Below are positions 1 to 7,871 of a DNA stretch of 27,258 nucleotides, piece by piece. How positions within the stretch are numbered: the first letter of the stretch is position 1; each line of letters opens with the position of its first letter. A model generated the notes under the pieces. That model was not told the origin of the DNA and did no database searches. It saw only the letters and a program-made list of their open reading frames with translations. The stretch spans positions 1 through 27,258 of the forward strand of contig ONIF01000011.1 in NCBI GenBank assembly GCA_900317795.1, written 5' to 3'. Both the position numbers and the translations under genes were made by a program. This stretch comes from an uncultured Eubacteriales bacterium (GTDB taxonomy: Bacteria > Bacillota > Clostridia > Oscillospirales > Acutalibacteraceae).

Positions 1-24
1 ATAATAGCAGAGGTGATATTTTTT

Positions 25-666
25 ATGGGCAAGACAGTAGGCTATGCACGAGTATCTACAAGCGATCAGAATCTTGACCGGCAGATTAAAGCCTTGGAAC
101 AGTATGTAGAGCCTGATATGATGGTCACGGACAAAGCAAGCGGAAAGAATTTGAACAGAGCAGGCTATCAGTCGTTAAAGTTCGGCATCGGAAAGCTTGT
201 GGAGGGCTACATGCTTTATATAAAGAGCCTTGACCGCCTGAGCAGGAACAAAGAGGATCTGAAGAAGGAACTGCAATATTTCAACGACAAGGGCATCAAG
301 GTCAAGATACTGGATATGCCCACAACTATGACCGATTTTCCGGCAGAGCAGGCGTGGATCGGCGACATGATAACAAATATCATGATCGAGGTGCTTTCAA
401 GTATCGCGCAGAACGAACGTGAAACTACACGTCAGAGACAGCTTGAAGGGCTTGCCGCCATGCCGACGGACATCGCCACCGGAAAGAAGATCAGCCGCCG
501 CACGGGAAAACCCGTCGGACGACCGCCCATTACATATCCGAAGAAGTGGGAAAGTGTATATATTGACTGGCAAGACAAGAAAATAACTGCACGGCAGGCA
601 ATGCGGCTGCTGAATCTGAAACCGAACTCATTTTATAAGCTGGCAAAGCAATACAATGAAAAATAA
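25..666 (+). CDS. Small serine recombinase (resolvase/invertase family)
   Basis: The 213-residue protein begins with the resolvase signature YARVSTSDQN; the catalytic serine should be Ser11. The conserved DRLSRN arginine segment of the catalytic core is near residues 70-75. The C-terminus carries a short helix-turn-helix (about residues 185-210) preceded by the usual GRPP-type linker, so this is a small resolvase/invertase rather than a large serine integrase. I start at the ATG at 25 because AGAGGTG at 9-15 is correctly spaced for it; an upstream in-frame GTG at 13 lies inside that ribosome binding site. Resolvases on plasmids separate multimers or complete cointegrate resolution, which fits the replication and partition genes that follow. 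It is the only + strand gene of the backbone and ends at a hairpin terminator. I did not locate its res site; it may lie upstream of the window or in the AT-rich gap downstream. Confidence 0.93.
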   Translation: MGKTVGYARVSTSDQNLDRQIKALEQYVEPDMMVTDKASGKNLNRAGYQSLKFGIGKLVEGYMLYIKSLDRLSRNKEDLKKELQYFNDKGIKVKILDMPTTMTDFPAEQAWIGDMITNIMIEVLSSIAQNERETTRQRQLEGLAAMPTDIATGKKISRRTGKPVGRPPITYPKKWESVYIDWQDKKITARQAMRLLNLKPNSFYKLAKQYNEK

Positions 667-670
667 AATT

Positions 671-715
671 ACAGAAGCCATTCGTCCATCGAAAGACACA
701 TAGCTTCTGTTTTTG
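671..715 (+). terminator. Hairpin terminator after the resolvase gene
   Basis: Arms ACAGAAGC (671-678) and GCTTCTGT (703-710) are perfect complements and are followed directly by a run of five T. It lies four bases past the resolvase stop codon. The loop is long (24 nt) but contains a smaller TTCG/CGAA pairing. Confidence 0.7.
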
Positions 716-1004
716 TATGTGTATTTATACATAACAAGTCATTATTAATGATATAATTTTTATATAATTTATAATATTATTAATATAAAAATTAAATAAT
801 CATATCAAGACAGATTTTTGAGAAATATTTTTATGTGCATTGATCAAATAGCTTACTGCATAAAGTGATATAGCAGACAGGAAATTTTAAGATTATTAAG
901 AATTCCGATAGGATATCCCAAACATTTACAGGAATGCCCCTGAGACGAGCACAGAGGGCTCTGTAATGGGCTTAAATATCAAATCAATAATTTCCATACC
1001 TGAA
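716..1004. other. AT-rich intergenic region without a gene
   Basis: No credible coding sequence is seen here. The part from 740 to 800 is almost pure A/T and holds one TTATATAA (760-767), the octamer that recurs around parA. A compact palindrome ACAGAG/CTCTGT lies near 951-964. The gap could hold the resolvase recombination site, but I see no clear paired subsites. Confidence 0.5.
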
Positions 1005-1007
1005 CAC

Positions 1008-1041
1008 AAAAAACGCTCTGAGATGCCTTAAAATGCGTTTT
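1008..1041 (-). terminator. Terminator of the primase-helicase transcript
   Basis: Read on the minus strand, AAAACGC (1041-1035) and GCGTTTT (1016-1010) form a stem that runs into a T-tract. It lies about 30 bases past the primase-helicase stop codon. Confidence 0.6.
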
Positions 1042-1072
1042 AGAGCTATGTACAATATTTTACTCCGATATA

Positions 1073-3211
1073 TCAAAGCCGCCTGTTTTTTTTACTGCTC
1101 AAAACCGCACCATCAGACGGCACCGGAGCAACATCTGACTCAGTAAAGTAATTAAACATAGCGTAGAAGTCAAATCCGATCCTGCCGCCTGTTCTACCAT
1201 TACGATTTTTTAGTATCACGGCTTCCACCTCACGGGGATTTTTGCTCTTTGCCTGATCTATGTCAAAATTCTTGTTCCCTACCCCTCTGAGCTGCAAGCC
1301 GATAAGCACGTCCGTAGAATACTCGATAGCCCCGCTCTCCTTGAACGCCTGCATTGATACCTTTACGCTGTAATTCTCGCGGTTAAAGGAGCTTATCACT
1401 ATGACGGGAATTTTATAGTCCCTTGATAAACGCTTGAAGGTAAGTATCGCATTGTCTGTATTCTGCTTGTCCGTCCACTTCTCGTTCTTCGGAGAAAGTA
1501 TCTGGAGATAGTCCACGATGACCACAGGGGGCTTGTGTCCGCTCTCTATATGCTCTCTGACCTGATCTACAATAGTTTCCGCAGTAACATCTCCCATCCC
1601 CTCTCTGATGAAGATATTTCCGGCGATCCTTTCATAGTCACTGACAGAATTTTTTATCAGTTCGCGTTCCGCCTGACAGTATGAGCTGTATTTCCCGCGC
1701 GCCATAATTCCTCTGGTAGTCTTGGCATACTGTACATTTCCCTTTGTCTTAAGAATCCTCTGGATCGTATTACGGCTGATGCTCTTGGCGATCAGCTCAT
1801 TTTTAGACATTTCCAAAGAAAAAATAAGCACCTCATGCCCCTGAGCTGCGATCTGATCCGCCATCTGCAAAGCAAAGGTAGTCTTACCCAAAGAAGAAAT
1901 AGCTCCTATTCCGTAAAGACCCTCATACAGTCCCCCGTCAAGCATATTGTCAAGAGCTTCAAAGCCTGTAGGAATGACCTCAGTATTGACACTTTCGGAT
2001 ATCCCGTCAACAAAATCCCGCAAAAATGCTTTTGCGGAAAACTGACCGTCATATTCCGTTCTTCTCTCTGCATTGTCATCAAGAATTCTTTGTTCTATAA
2101 GAACGTCAATATGCTTTATCCCATACATAACAGATCTGCTAAAAGTCTCCCGGTCATTCATCAACGCTTCATTTGGGTCTTTGAAACCGCCACAAGGATC
2201 ATAGACGCAATACACTATACCACGCTCGTCAAATTCGGCTGTAAGCTCATTTCTTGCCTGTTCTCCGGCGCTGTCATTATCAAGAGCTATGATAAACTTC
2301 GGCTTATGCTCCGTTTTATCAAGAACCGAAAGAAAAAAACTGACGTTACTGACGCTCCCAAGCCCTACAGCGCTGTCATATCCGGCAATATCAATAATAC
2401 TCAGCGCATCAAGCTCACCCTCAGTTACATACACGATATCACTGCTCTGTAAAGCTTTCTCGTTGAAAATATGTACCCTGCCGACCTTTGACTTTACATA
2501 GCTTTTCTGATTTTCCGGAATCTCATCATCGTTTCTGGTATCTCTTGCAAGATAAGATCCGGAAGAAGTGGGAATAATAAGTCTTGGAGAAGCTGGGGAA
2601 CGAGAATTTTTCGGATGCTTCCATTCAGACACAAAGCCAACGCTGAAATGATCTAATGTTTCAGGAGAAATTCCCCTATGATAGCTCGTTTCACACAAAT
2701 GCTCATTTGCATCCGAAAAGAAAGAAGTCAGATCATCTTCATCACAGTTTTCAACATCCGGGGCGGCGGAACCTTCCTTTGTGGCTGCCCCACTGTTTCC
2801 AATTACCGAAAGAAAAGAAAAAGTTTGGTCTGGTAGAAAGTTTTTTCTTCTTTCGGTTAAAAAATCTATCTTCACATGATATTTATCGGCTAAATACTGA
2901 ACCACCGAATTTTTAGAAATGTTTTCAATCTTTTCTGCAAGGTCAAAGATGTCTCCGTGCTGATGACAAGAGAAACAATAGTAATTTGTCCGATAGATAG
3001 TAAAAGCACCTGTTGAATTTGCTCCTGTACCACTGCCGCAAAAAATGCAGACAAACTTGTTTTTTTCTTTTGAGCGTTTGAGATGCTCTTCTGCATAATC
3101 GGGCAAGTACTGCTTTATAGTCTCGATCGCGTTCTGAAAGTCCACGGGCGGAACATTCCTTTCTATAACTACCGGAAGAAGAAAAAACTGTAGTTTCCGA
3201 ATATCTTCCAT
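1073..3211 (-). CDS. Bifunctional primase-helicase (zinc finger, Toprim, DnaB-type ATPase)
   Basis: The 712-residue protein has three recognisable parts. A CHC2-like zinc ribbon has C55/C58 and C79/C82 with H85. A Toprim domain shows TEGELDAL (263-270) and the acidic pair in ALDNDSAG (309-316). A RecA/DnaB-type motor has Walker A GAISSLGKTT (436-445), where the usual first lysine-preceding G/K context is slightly altered, and Walker B VVIVDYLQI (563-571). This is the T7 gp4-like layout: it should unwind DNA and lay primers at the fork for the element's own replication. The gene lies directly beyond the iterons and downstream of rep in the same orientation. No good Shine-Dalgarno is seen before the ATG; the best purine run is about 18 bases away, so translation may be weak or the start may differ. 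Confidence 0.9.
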   Translation of the reverse strand: MEDIRKLQFFLLPVVIERNVPPVDFQNAIETIKQYLPDYAEEHLKRSKEKNKFVCIFCGSGTGANSTGAFTIYRTNYYCFSCHQHGDIFDLAEKIENISKNSVVQYLADKYHVKIDFLTERRKNFLPDQTFSFLSVIGNSGAATKEGSAAPDVENCDEDDLTSFFSDANEHLCETSYHRGISPETLDHFSVGFVSEWKHPKNSRSPASPRLIIPTSSGSYLARDTRNDDEIPENQKSYVKSKVGRVHIFNEKALQSSDIVYVTEGELDALSIIDIAGYDSAVGLGSVSNVSFFLSVLDKTEHKPKFIIALDNDSAGEQARNELTAEFDERGIVYCVYDPCGGFKDPNEALMNDRETFSRSVMYGIKHIDVLIEQRILDDNAERRTEYDGQFSAKAFLRDFVDGISESVNTEVIPTGFEALDNMLDGGLYEGLYGIGAISSLGKTTFALQMADQIAAQGHEVLIFSLEMSKNELIAKSISRNTIQRILKTKGNVQYAKTTRGIMARGKYSSYCQAERELIKNSVSDYERIAGNIFIREGMGDVTAETIVDQVREHIESGHKPPVVIVDYLQILSPKNEKWTDKQNTDNAILTFKRLSRDYKIPVIVISSFNRENYSVKVSMQAFKESGAIEYSTDVLIGLQLRGVGNKNFDIDQAKSKNPREVEAVILKNRNGRTGGRIGFDFYAMFNYFTESDVAPVPSDGAVLSSKKNRRL

Positions 3212-3320
3212 AAGCTGAATAAATTTTTTTCTTCTTTTGGTTTTATTAACTACCGAAAAGAACAGACTATCGGTTTCAGATATCTATCCCATCTAAAATA
3301 CTAAAACCATAAAAAGTAAT

Positions 3321-3408
3321 ATCTTTTTACCAAAAGATAAACCGAACCGTCCCCCTTGTCAAGGGGGGACGGTGATGGTTACAAGTCTTATAATATCTTA
3401 TAAGACTT
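3321..3408. repeat. Cluster of inverted repeats in the presumed origin
   Basis: Three hairpins follow each other. The first is a small ATCTTTT/AAAAGAT pair (3321-3338). The second is a GC-rich near-palindrome (3346-3373) pairing ACCGTCCCCC with its complement with one bulged base. The third is a perfect 11-bp inverted repeat AAGTCTTATAA/TTATAAGACTT (3383-3408), followed on the + strand by AACG and seven T. The third could stop rightward transcription. Together with the adjacent iterons they mark a structured origin region. Confidence 0.7.
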
Positions 3409-3466
3409 AACGTTTTTTTGAGGTTCCGAAACACCAGTGTTTATACGGGTTTCGGGATAGGGGCTT

Positions 3467-3572
3467 GGACAAAAAATCGCACCTTTTGGACAAAAAATCG
3501 CAAGTGAGCGGACAAAAAATCGCAAGTCACTGGACAAAAAATCGCAAGTGGGCGACTTGCTACTTTTTGTCC
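3467..3572. repeat. Origin iterons: four direct copies plus one inverted copy
   Basis: The unit GGACAAAAAATCGCAAGT starts at 3467, 3488, 3510 and 3532, a period of 21-22 bp or two helical turns. The first copy matches only through GGACAAAAAATCGCA. A degenerate fifth copy lies in inverted orientation at 3554-3572. Phased repeats next to a rep gene are the classic layout of an iteron origin bound by the initiator. They end six bases before the 3' end of rep. An open frame across them (3388-3633, minus) is a by-product of the repeat and is not a gene. Confidence 0.9.
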
Positions 3573-3578
3573 AATTGT

Positions 3579-4964
3579 TTAGAATGTGATTATTTCTATC
3601 TCTCTTTCGGTAATTTTGAAGTCCTTTATCCATTCAAGATTCTTGTAATGGTTAAGTATTCTCTCTATTTTTTCCGGAAGTCGCTGTTTTTGCTTGTATG
3701 TTTCAATGCAGCATCTTTGGCAGATCGTATCTATCAGGATTGTTCTGCTTATGTTCTTACTGTTTCTCATTTTTGATATCCTTGTAAGAAGATAGTCTGA
3801 AAGCAGCAGATTGTCATCTGTTTTGCTGATAGGGCTGTCAAGAACATTCAGAGGAAGTCTTGTTACCTGCTGTCTGTTCTCGGCAAAGGCAAAGAGCTTT
3901 GGTGCGTCTATTATCTTTATCGCACTTTCAACTATCTGACCTCTTGCATAGGCGGTGCAAGTTTCTGTCGCCAATAGCGGGAATGTGGCTTTTATTCTTT
4001 CATATTTGGGGTAAAGCTCATGTTCTTCTGTGGTGTCGATGGTCACTCTTGCACGGCTGATCGTCTCCACGCTTTCCATTATCTTCTCTTTGGTTTTTGC
4101 ATTTGGTCTTCCTGTGTTGCCCATAGCCTTGTATATCTGTTCGGCTGTGATCACATCATGTCCCTGATCTTTCAGATTGGCACAGGCATTCCATACCCAT
4201 TTATCATATACGGTCAGCTCTCTGCTGATATTTACGCCGTTCAGGGCTGCAAAATCCAACAGCAGAAGAATACTTGCCTGTTTTCCTTTTCTGCTGTCCT
4301 TATCGCTTTCTGCTTTCAGGTCTTTTACCTCTCCGACGGGGAACCCGTACCAAAGTGTAGAGTTTACCTTATCGAGCGGAAAACAAATACTGTCAAGCTT
4401 TTTTGTATCGACTTTTGGCAGTTCTCCGTTTTTTTGCCTGAAAATAGGAAGTGTATCAAAAATCTCAGGTCTTTTATAGTATTTGCAGGCCTTTTCATCA
4501 ATAAGCTTTTCAATTTCTTCCAAGGGAAAGTCGTAATATTGAAATGCTGCTATCTGTGCCTGTAAGATCTGAGTAAGATAAATGCAGAAGTTTCTGTAAT
4601 CTTCTGTATATTTCTTCTCTTTGTTTATATTATTCAGGCTGAGAAAATCTCCGGGCTTCGGGAAAAGCTGTTCTTCACTGAAAATTTCGTCCTGAAAATC
4701 TTTCTTTGTCACAGCATCCAGTATTTCTTTTATATCCTTGATAATTGCTGATTTATCGCCTTTAAACGCTAAAATATACCGTTTCTGGGCTTCTGTTTCT
4801 ATTTCCTGAACATCAAGCATACACTTCTTTACATACTTGCTGATCATGTATACTTCACGAGCCTCATATAACGGCTTCATCTGTTCAAAAAGGGCATAGT
4901 ACAGATTGCTTCTTTTATCAATTTCCTCAGATGTCAGGTATATATTGACTTTATTGATAACCAT
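3579..4964 (-). CDS. Plasmid replication initiator protein (Rep)
   Basis: A 461-residue soluble protein with no catalytic motif that I can see. I infer an initiator from its position: its stop codon is six bases from phased iterons, and it is preceded by the partition genes. The stretch around residues 250-335 reads like a winged-helix DNA-binding region, with a predicted helix at the end of TAEQIYKAMGNTGRPN followed by basic residues. The C-terminus is also basic (about 400-450). The ATG at 4964 has a strong AAGGAG seven bases upstream. The gap to the ribbon-helix-helix gene is only 28 bases, so parA, its partner and rep may share one transcript. I do not recognise a named Rep family; a transcriptional or accessory replication role cannot be excluded. 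Confidence 0.7.
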   Translation of the reverse strand: MVINKVNIYLTSEEIDKRSNLYYALFEQMKPLYEAREVYMISKYVKKCMLDVQEIETEAQKRYILAFKGDKSAIIKDIKEILDAVTKKDFQDEIFSEEQLFPKPGDFLSLNNINKEKKYTEDYRNFCIYLTQILQAQIAAFQYYDFPLEEIEKLIDEKACKYYKRPEIFDTLPIFRQKNGELPKVDTKKLDSICFPLDKVNSTLWYGFPVGEVKDLKAESDKDSRKGKQASILLLLDFAALNGVNISRELTVYDKWVWNACANLKDQGHDVITAEQIYKAMGNTGRPNAKTKEKIMESVETISRARVTIDTTEEHELYPKYERIKATFPLLATETCTAYARGQIVESAIKIIDAPKLFAFAENRQQVTRLPLNVLDSPISKTDDNLLLSDYLLTRISKMRNSKNISRTILIDTICQRCCIETYKQKQRLPEKIERILNHYKNLEWIKDFKITEREIEIITF

Positions 4965-4992
4965 TTATTTTCTCCTTAACAGGTTCTTTTCA

Positions 4993-5232
4993 TTATTTTT
5001 TCAGCAACCTTTCATATTCCAGAACATAGTCCGCTATCAGGAGATTGAGTATCTTGTTGTTGCTGATGCCTCTGAGCTCGTTGATCGCCTTGAATTTTTC
5101 GTAACGGTCGATATCCACATAAGCCGAGATCATCTTGTTCTTTTCGTGGTTGCTTTTGAAGCTGCTGACGGCTGTTTTGCTTTCCTGTGTTTCCGGTGTC
5201 TGATCTCCGAGCATATCCTTTAATTTTGCCAT
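4993..5232 (-). CDS. Small ribbon-helix-helix protein, probable ParG-like partition partner
   Basis: The 79-residue protein has a flexible polar N-terminus and a C-terminal half that fits the ribbon-helix-helix fold: a beta strand MISAYVDIDRYEKF (34-47), then two helices ending NKILNLLIADYVLEY. That is the size and layout of ParG-type centromere-binding proteins, which bind DNA through the strand and stimulate the ParA ATPase through the N-terminus. It lies directly downstream of parA, as in parFG modules, and has an AAAGGAG ribosome binding site. AT-rich TTATATAA repeats just upstream are plausible targets. It could instead be a copy-number repressor of the CopG type. Confidence 0.75.
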   Translation of the reverse strand: MAKLKDMLGDQTPETQESKTAVSSFKSNHEKNKMISAYVDIDRYEKFKAINELRGISNNKILNLLIADYVLEYERLLKK

Positions 5233-5244
5233 TGTAAAAACTCC

Positions 5245-5306
5245 TTTGTATAATTTTTGATATAGATAGTTATATAAAAAATTAAATTATATAATTTCTT
5301 ATATAA
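5245..5306. promoter_or_regulatory. AT-rich repeat block between parA and its partner gene (candidate centromere/operator)
   Basis: Three exact TTATATAA octamers lie at 5270-5277, 5287-5294 and 5299-5306; the last overlaps the end of parA. The segment 5245-5279 is repeated at 6267-6301: 19 identical bases, six variable bases, then an identical TTATATAAAA. The same element on both sides of parA suggests binding sites for the partition proteins. Confidence 0.55.
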
Positions 5307-6054
5307 TAGTCTCTGCTATCCTGATATATTCCTGCGCTACCTCTGATCTCTTGTTTGAGATGACGACGGGCAGCCCCTGATATACCGTTCTGGGCGCGTC
5401 GGCGGATTTTTTGATAGTTCCTATGAATGGTACACCCTGTTCATGCAGAAGATCCCAGACATCTTTCTGGTCGTTGACCTGCTTCTCATAGATGGTTGCG
5501 ATAATACCGGATACTTTTACATCCGGATTCAGATCGGGGTCGTTCTTTATCTCTCTTATGGTGCTCATCAGGGCTTTCAGTCCCTTATAGGCAAGAAAGT
5601 CCGTTTTGCATGGAATGATGATCTCATCCGCCGCAACAAGTCCGTTGATCGTCAGTATAGAGAGCTGCGGCGGACAGTCAACAAAGCAGTAATCGAAATA
5701 GGGTGAGAGCTTTTCCAGTGCCCTTTTAAGCTTCTTCTCTCTTGCCGGTTTGGAGATCAGCTTCATTTCGGTTTCCGCAAGGTCAATATCGGAGGGAATG
5801 AGATAGAGGTTGTCCATTTTCAGGTTGTCAACAGTGTAGGCACATTCAAAAGGATCCTTGCCGTCAAGCAGTCCGCAGATGTTTAGTCCCTTGCAGTCTT
5901 TTTCCATACCGCAGGAAATTGTAAGCGAAGCCTGCGGGTCAAGATCGACCATGAGGACTTTCTTACCGTTCAGAGCTTTTGCAGCAGCGAGGTTATATGT
6001 TGATGTTGTCTTTGCAACACCGCCTTTTTGGTTGGTAAGTGTTATTATTTTCAT
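5299..6054 (-). CDS. parA: ParA-family partition ATPase
   Basis: The 251-residue protein starts MKIITLTNQKGGVAKTT, the deviant Walker A of ParA/Soj ATPases with the signature lysine in KGGVAKTT (10-17). The A' motif VLMVDLDPQAS (33-43) and the Walker B region FDYCFVDCPPQLS follow at the usual spacing. It lacks an N-terminal helix-turn-helix, so it resembles small type Ib ParA proteins such as ParF. These ATPases move plasmid copies apart using the nucleoid as a surface. AAGGGG lies upstream of the ATG at 6054. The promoter just upstream (-35 TTGATT, -10 TATAAT) is overlaid by TTATATAA octamers, which suggests autoregulation with the ribbon-helix-helix partner. Confidence 0.95.
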   Translation of the reverse strand: MKIITLTNQKGGVAKTTSTYNLAAAKALNGKKVLMVDLDPQASLTISCGMEKDCKGLNICGLLDGKDPFECAYTVDNLKMDNLYLIPSDIDLAETEMKLISKPAREKKLKRALEKLSPYFDYCFVDCPPQLSILTINGLVAADEIIIPCKTDFLAYKGLKALMSTIREIKNDPDLNPDVKVSGIIATIYEKQVNDQKDVWDLLHEQGVPFIGTIKKSADAPRTVYQGLPVVISNKRSEVAQEYIRIAETII

Positions 6055-6066
6055 GTCAGTAACCCC

Positions 6067-6118
6067 TTATATAATCTAGGACATTTATAATTATATAAAA
6101 TTTTATATAAAAAATCAA
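6067..6118 (-). promoter_or_regulatory. parA promoter overlapped by TTATATAA operator-like repeats
   Basis: On the minus strand, TTGATT (6118-6113) and TATAAT (6095-6090) are separated by exactly 17 bases. TTATATAA octamers at 6067-6074, 6091-6098 and 6103-6110 cover the spacer, the -10 and the leader. This arrangement fits repression by a partition protein. Confidence 0.6.
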
Positions 6119-6157
6119 GAGTTTCCTGTTATCTTTTTAAGATACGGAAACTCTTTT
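6117..6157. terminator. Hairpin between the ATPase gene and parA
   Basis: AAGAGTTTCC (6117-6126) pairs perfectly with GGAAACTCTT (6146-6155), and the loop holds a further TATCTT/AAGATA pairing. On the minus strand the stem is followed by GATTTTTT, so it can stop leftward transcription before parA; on the + strand a short T-run also follows. It touches the parA -35. Confidence 0.6.
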
Positions 6158-6217
6158 AGATAAGTGCAGACATATTTTTTAATTGTTGCAGCATTAACAA
6201 GAAATATTCTGCAAAAT

Positions 6218-6269
6218 AAAACAGCCGATTTCCGTGTCAGTGACACTTGAACAGGAAAACGGCTGTTTT
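6218..6269. terminator. Second, elaborate hairpin downstream of the DUF4143-type ATPase gene
   Basis: AAAACAGCCG (6218-6227) and CGGCTGTTTT (6260-6269) are perfect complements. Inside them, TTTCC/GGAAA and GTGTCA/TGACAC also pair, making a long, nearly continuous stem. A- and T-rich ends on both sides make it a likely bidirectional terminator. Confidence 0.6.
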
Positions 6270-6311
6270 GTATAATTTTTGATATTATGATTTATATAAA
6301 ATATTATATAA
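6267..6311. repeat. Second copy of the parA-flanking AT-rich repeat
   Basis: Positions 6267-6301 repeat 5245-5279 (19 of 19 bases, a six-base variable stretch, then ten identical bases). A further TTATATAA lies at 6304-6311, next to the end of the ATPase gene. It is a candidate partition site together with the copy downstream of parA. Confidence 0.55.
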
Positions 6312-6313
6312 CT

Positions 6314-7651
6314 TCACTTTTTCTCGGACAGGAACCTTTTCAGCATGAAGGCAAGAAAATAGGGAATCGTATAGAACTTTCCGTTAAAGCCTATGTTCCT
6401 GTTGGCGAACTTTATTCCGTATCTGATATCGAAAAACCTGTCGTCAGTGATGAGCTTATTCAGAGAAGCTGTTGCGCTGTCGTTTGCTTTGACCTCAACA
6501 GGGATAAGGGAGTCTGAGTCCCTTACAAAGAAGTCCATTTCGATAGTACCCTTTTCGTTCTTGTAAAAATAAAGCTGATAGCCCTGTTTTACCAGCATAT
6601 CGGCAACAATGCTTTCATAGAGTGCGCCCTTGTAGGTGTTAAAATTCTTGTTGTCCCTCAAGTCGCTTTGTACCTCGTCCTCAAAAGAGCCGACAAGCAG
6701 ACCTGTATCACGGAAATACAGCTTGTAGTGGGACGGGTCATAATTGCCCTTTAAGGGCAGCTCGGGAAGCTCCATACAGTAGCAGATATTTATAATGCCT
6801 GCATCGTTCAGCCAGTCAACAGTCCCTATATAGTCACGGTTCCTTGCGCCCTTTGCAACCTTGGATATCTGGAACTTCTTGTTCTCCCTGCCGAGAAAAA
6901 CGGGTATCATCCTGTAGATATTCAGTATTTTTCCCTTGTCGAGTCCCTGCGCGTATTTAGTGATGTCTTCCTCGTAGTCCTTGAGTATCTGTCTCTGCAT
7001 TTTCAGCGTACCGCTATAGTTGTTGTTGGAGACAAATCTGCTGACAATGGCGGGCATACCGCCGATCACGATATACTCCCGAAAGTTTGCAAGCATGACA
7101 TTGTATTCCGTGTCAGACAAAGGCTCTGTTTTCAGAAGGTGCTGATAATATCCCTCGATCTGTTCTTCGGAATAGCCCTTAGCCCATAGGAACTCTTCAA
7201 AATCCATAGAATACATCTCATAGTCTTCCTTGTTGCCTACGCTGTTGGATTCTATCTCACCGTAATTGATGCCCATCAGCGAGCCGGAGCATATCACATC
7301 AAATCGCCTGTCCTGATTGAAACTTTTAAGGCTCGTAGCACAGCTCACACAGTCTTGCATCTCGTCGAAGAATATGAGTGTTTCACCGGGGATGATATTC
7401 AGGGACGGATCATGCAGAGTGATATTCTTGATGATGTCATCCACCTCAAAGCCGTCATTGAAGATATCACGGTATTTTCTTTGCAGAGCAAAGTTGATCT
7501 CAATGACCGAGCCGTAATGTTTCTTTGCAAATTCCCTTATGCTTTCAGTCTTGCCTACCTGCCGTGCACCCTTGATGATAAGGGGCATTTTGTCAGGGTT
7601 GGCTTTCCATTCTTCAAGGAATATATCGGTTTTTCTTTTCAGATGTGTCAT
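6314..7651 (-). CDS. AAA ATPase with DUF4143-type C-terminus
   Basis: The 445-residue protein has Walker A KGARQVGKTE (27-36) and Walker B TLIFFDEMQD, with the DExQ pattern of the AAA_14/DUF4143 family. The C-terminal region ends with EMDFFVRD...LIPVEVKAND, a PD-(D/E)XK nuclease-like motif typical of this family. Such ATPases are abundant in gut anaerobes and are often strain-variable; their cellular role is not settled. I start at the ATG at 7651 because AGGAG sits eight bases upstream. An open frame reaches back to 7759, but it overlaps the promoter and lacks a ribosome binding site. It has its own promoter and lies upstream of two hairpins, so it is a single-gene unit. It could be cargo within the backbone. 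Confidence 0.9.
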   Translation of the reverse strand: MTHLKRKTDIFLEEWKANPDKMPLIIKGARQVGKTESIREFAKKHYGSVIEINFALQRKYRDIFNDGFEVDDIIKNITLHDPSLNIIPGETLIFFDEMQDCVSCATSLKSFNQDRRFDVICSGSLMGINYGEIESNSVGNKEDYEMYSMDFEEFLWAKGYSEEQIEGYYQHLLKTEPLSDTEYNVMLANFREYIVIGGMPAIVSRFVSNNNYSGTLKMQRQILKDYEEDITKYAQGLDKGKILNIYRMIPVFLGRENKKFQISKVAKGARNRDYIGTVDWLNDAGIINICYCMELPELPLKGNYDPSHYKLYFRDTGLLVGSFEDEVQSDLRDNKNFNTYKGALYESIVADMLVKQGYQLYFYKNEKGTIEMDFFVRDSDSLIPVEVKANDSATASLNKLITDDRFFDIRYGIKFANRNIGFNGKFYTIPYFLAFMLKRFLSEKK

Positions 7652-7682
7652 CAATACCACTCCTGTCTGATCGTACAACGAT

Positions 7683-7712
7683 ATTATAACACATTTTTCT
7701 AAGCATACACAA
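7683..7712 (-). promoter_or_regulatory. Promoter of the DUF4143-type ATPase gene
   Basis: On the minus strand TTGTGT (7712-7707) and a perfect TATAAT (7688-7683) are separated by 18 bases. They lie about 35 bases upstream of the ribosome binding site that fixes the start at 7651. Confidence 0.55.
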
Positions 7713-7871
7713 GGGTAATTTACACAAAATTCCCGAAAATTAACGGGGTGCTTGCACATATTTCCTGATTGAGCTTTGATGATAAATGCAAAAATATATA
7801 TAAAAAATATATATAATTATTTATATAACTTTTAATATGAATAATTATGTAATAATGAATCTTAGCTTTAA

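Noticed and set aside
1835..2916. + strand open frames opposite the primase-helicase gene
   Set aside because: They lie antisense to a gene with clear zinc-ribbon, Toprim and DnaB motifs and have no family features.
3467..3572. Short CRISPR array
   Set aside because: The repeats are 15-18 bases with spacers of only 3-7 bases and one copy is inverted; next to rep they fit iterons.
3388..3633. Minus-strand open frame of 81 codons across the iterons
   Set aside because: It is created by the repeats, overlaps the end of rep, and the protein is repetitive and Cys/Phe-rich with no ribosome binding site.
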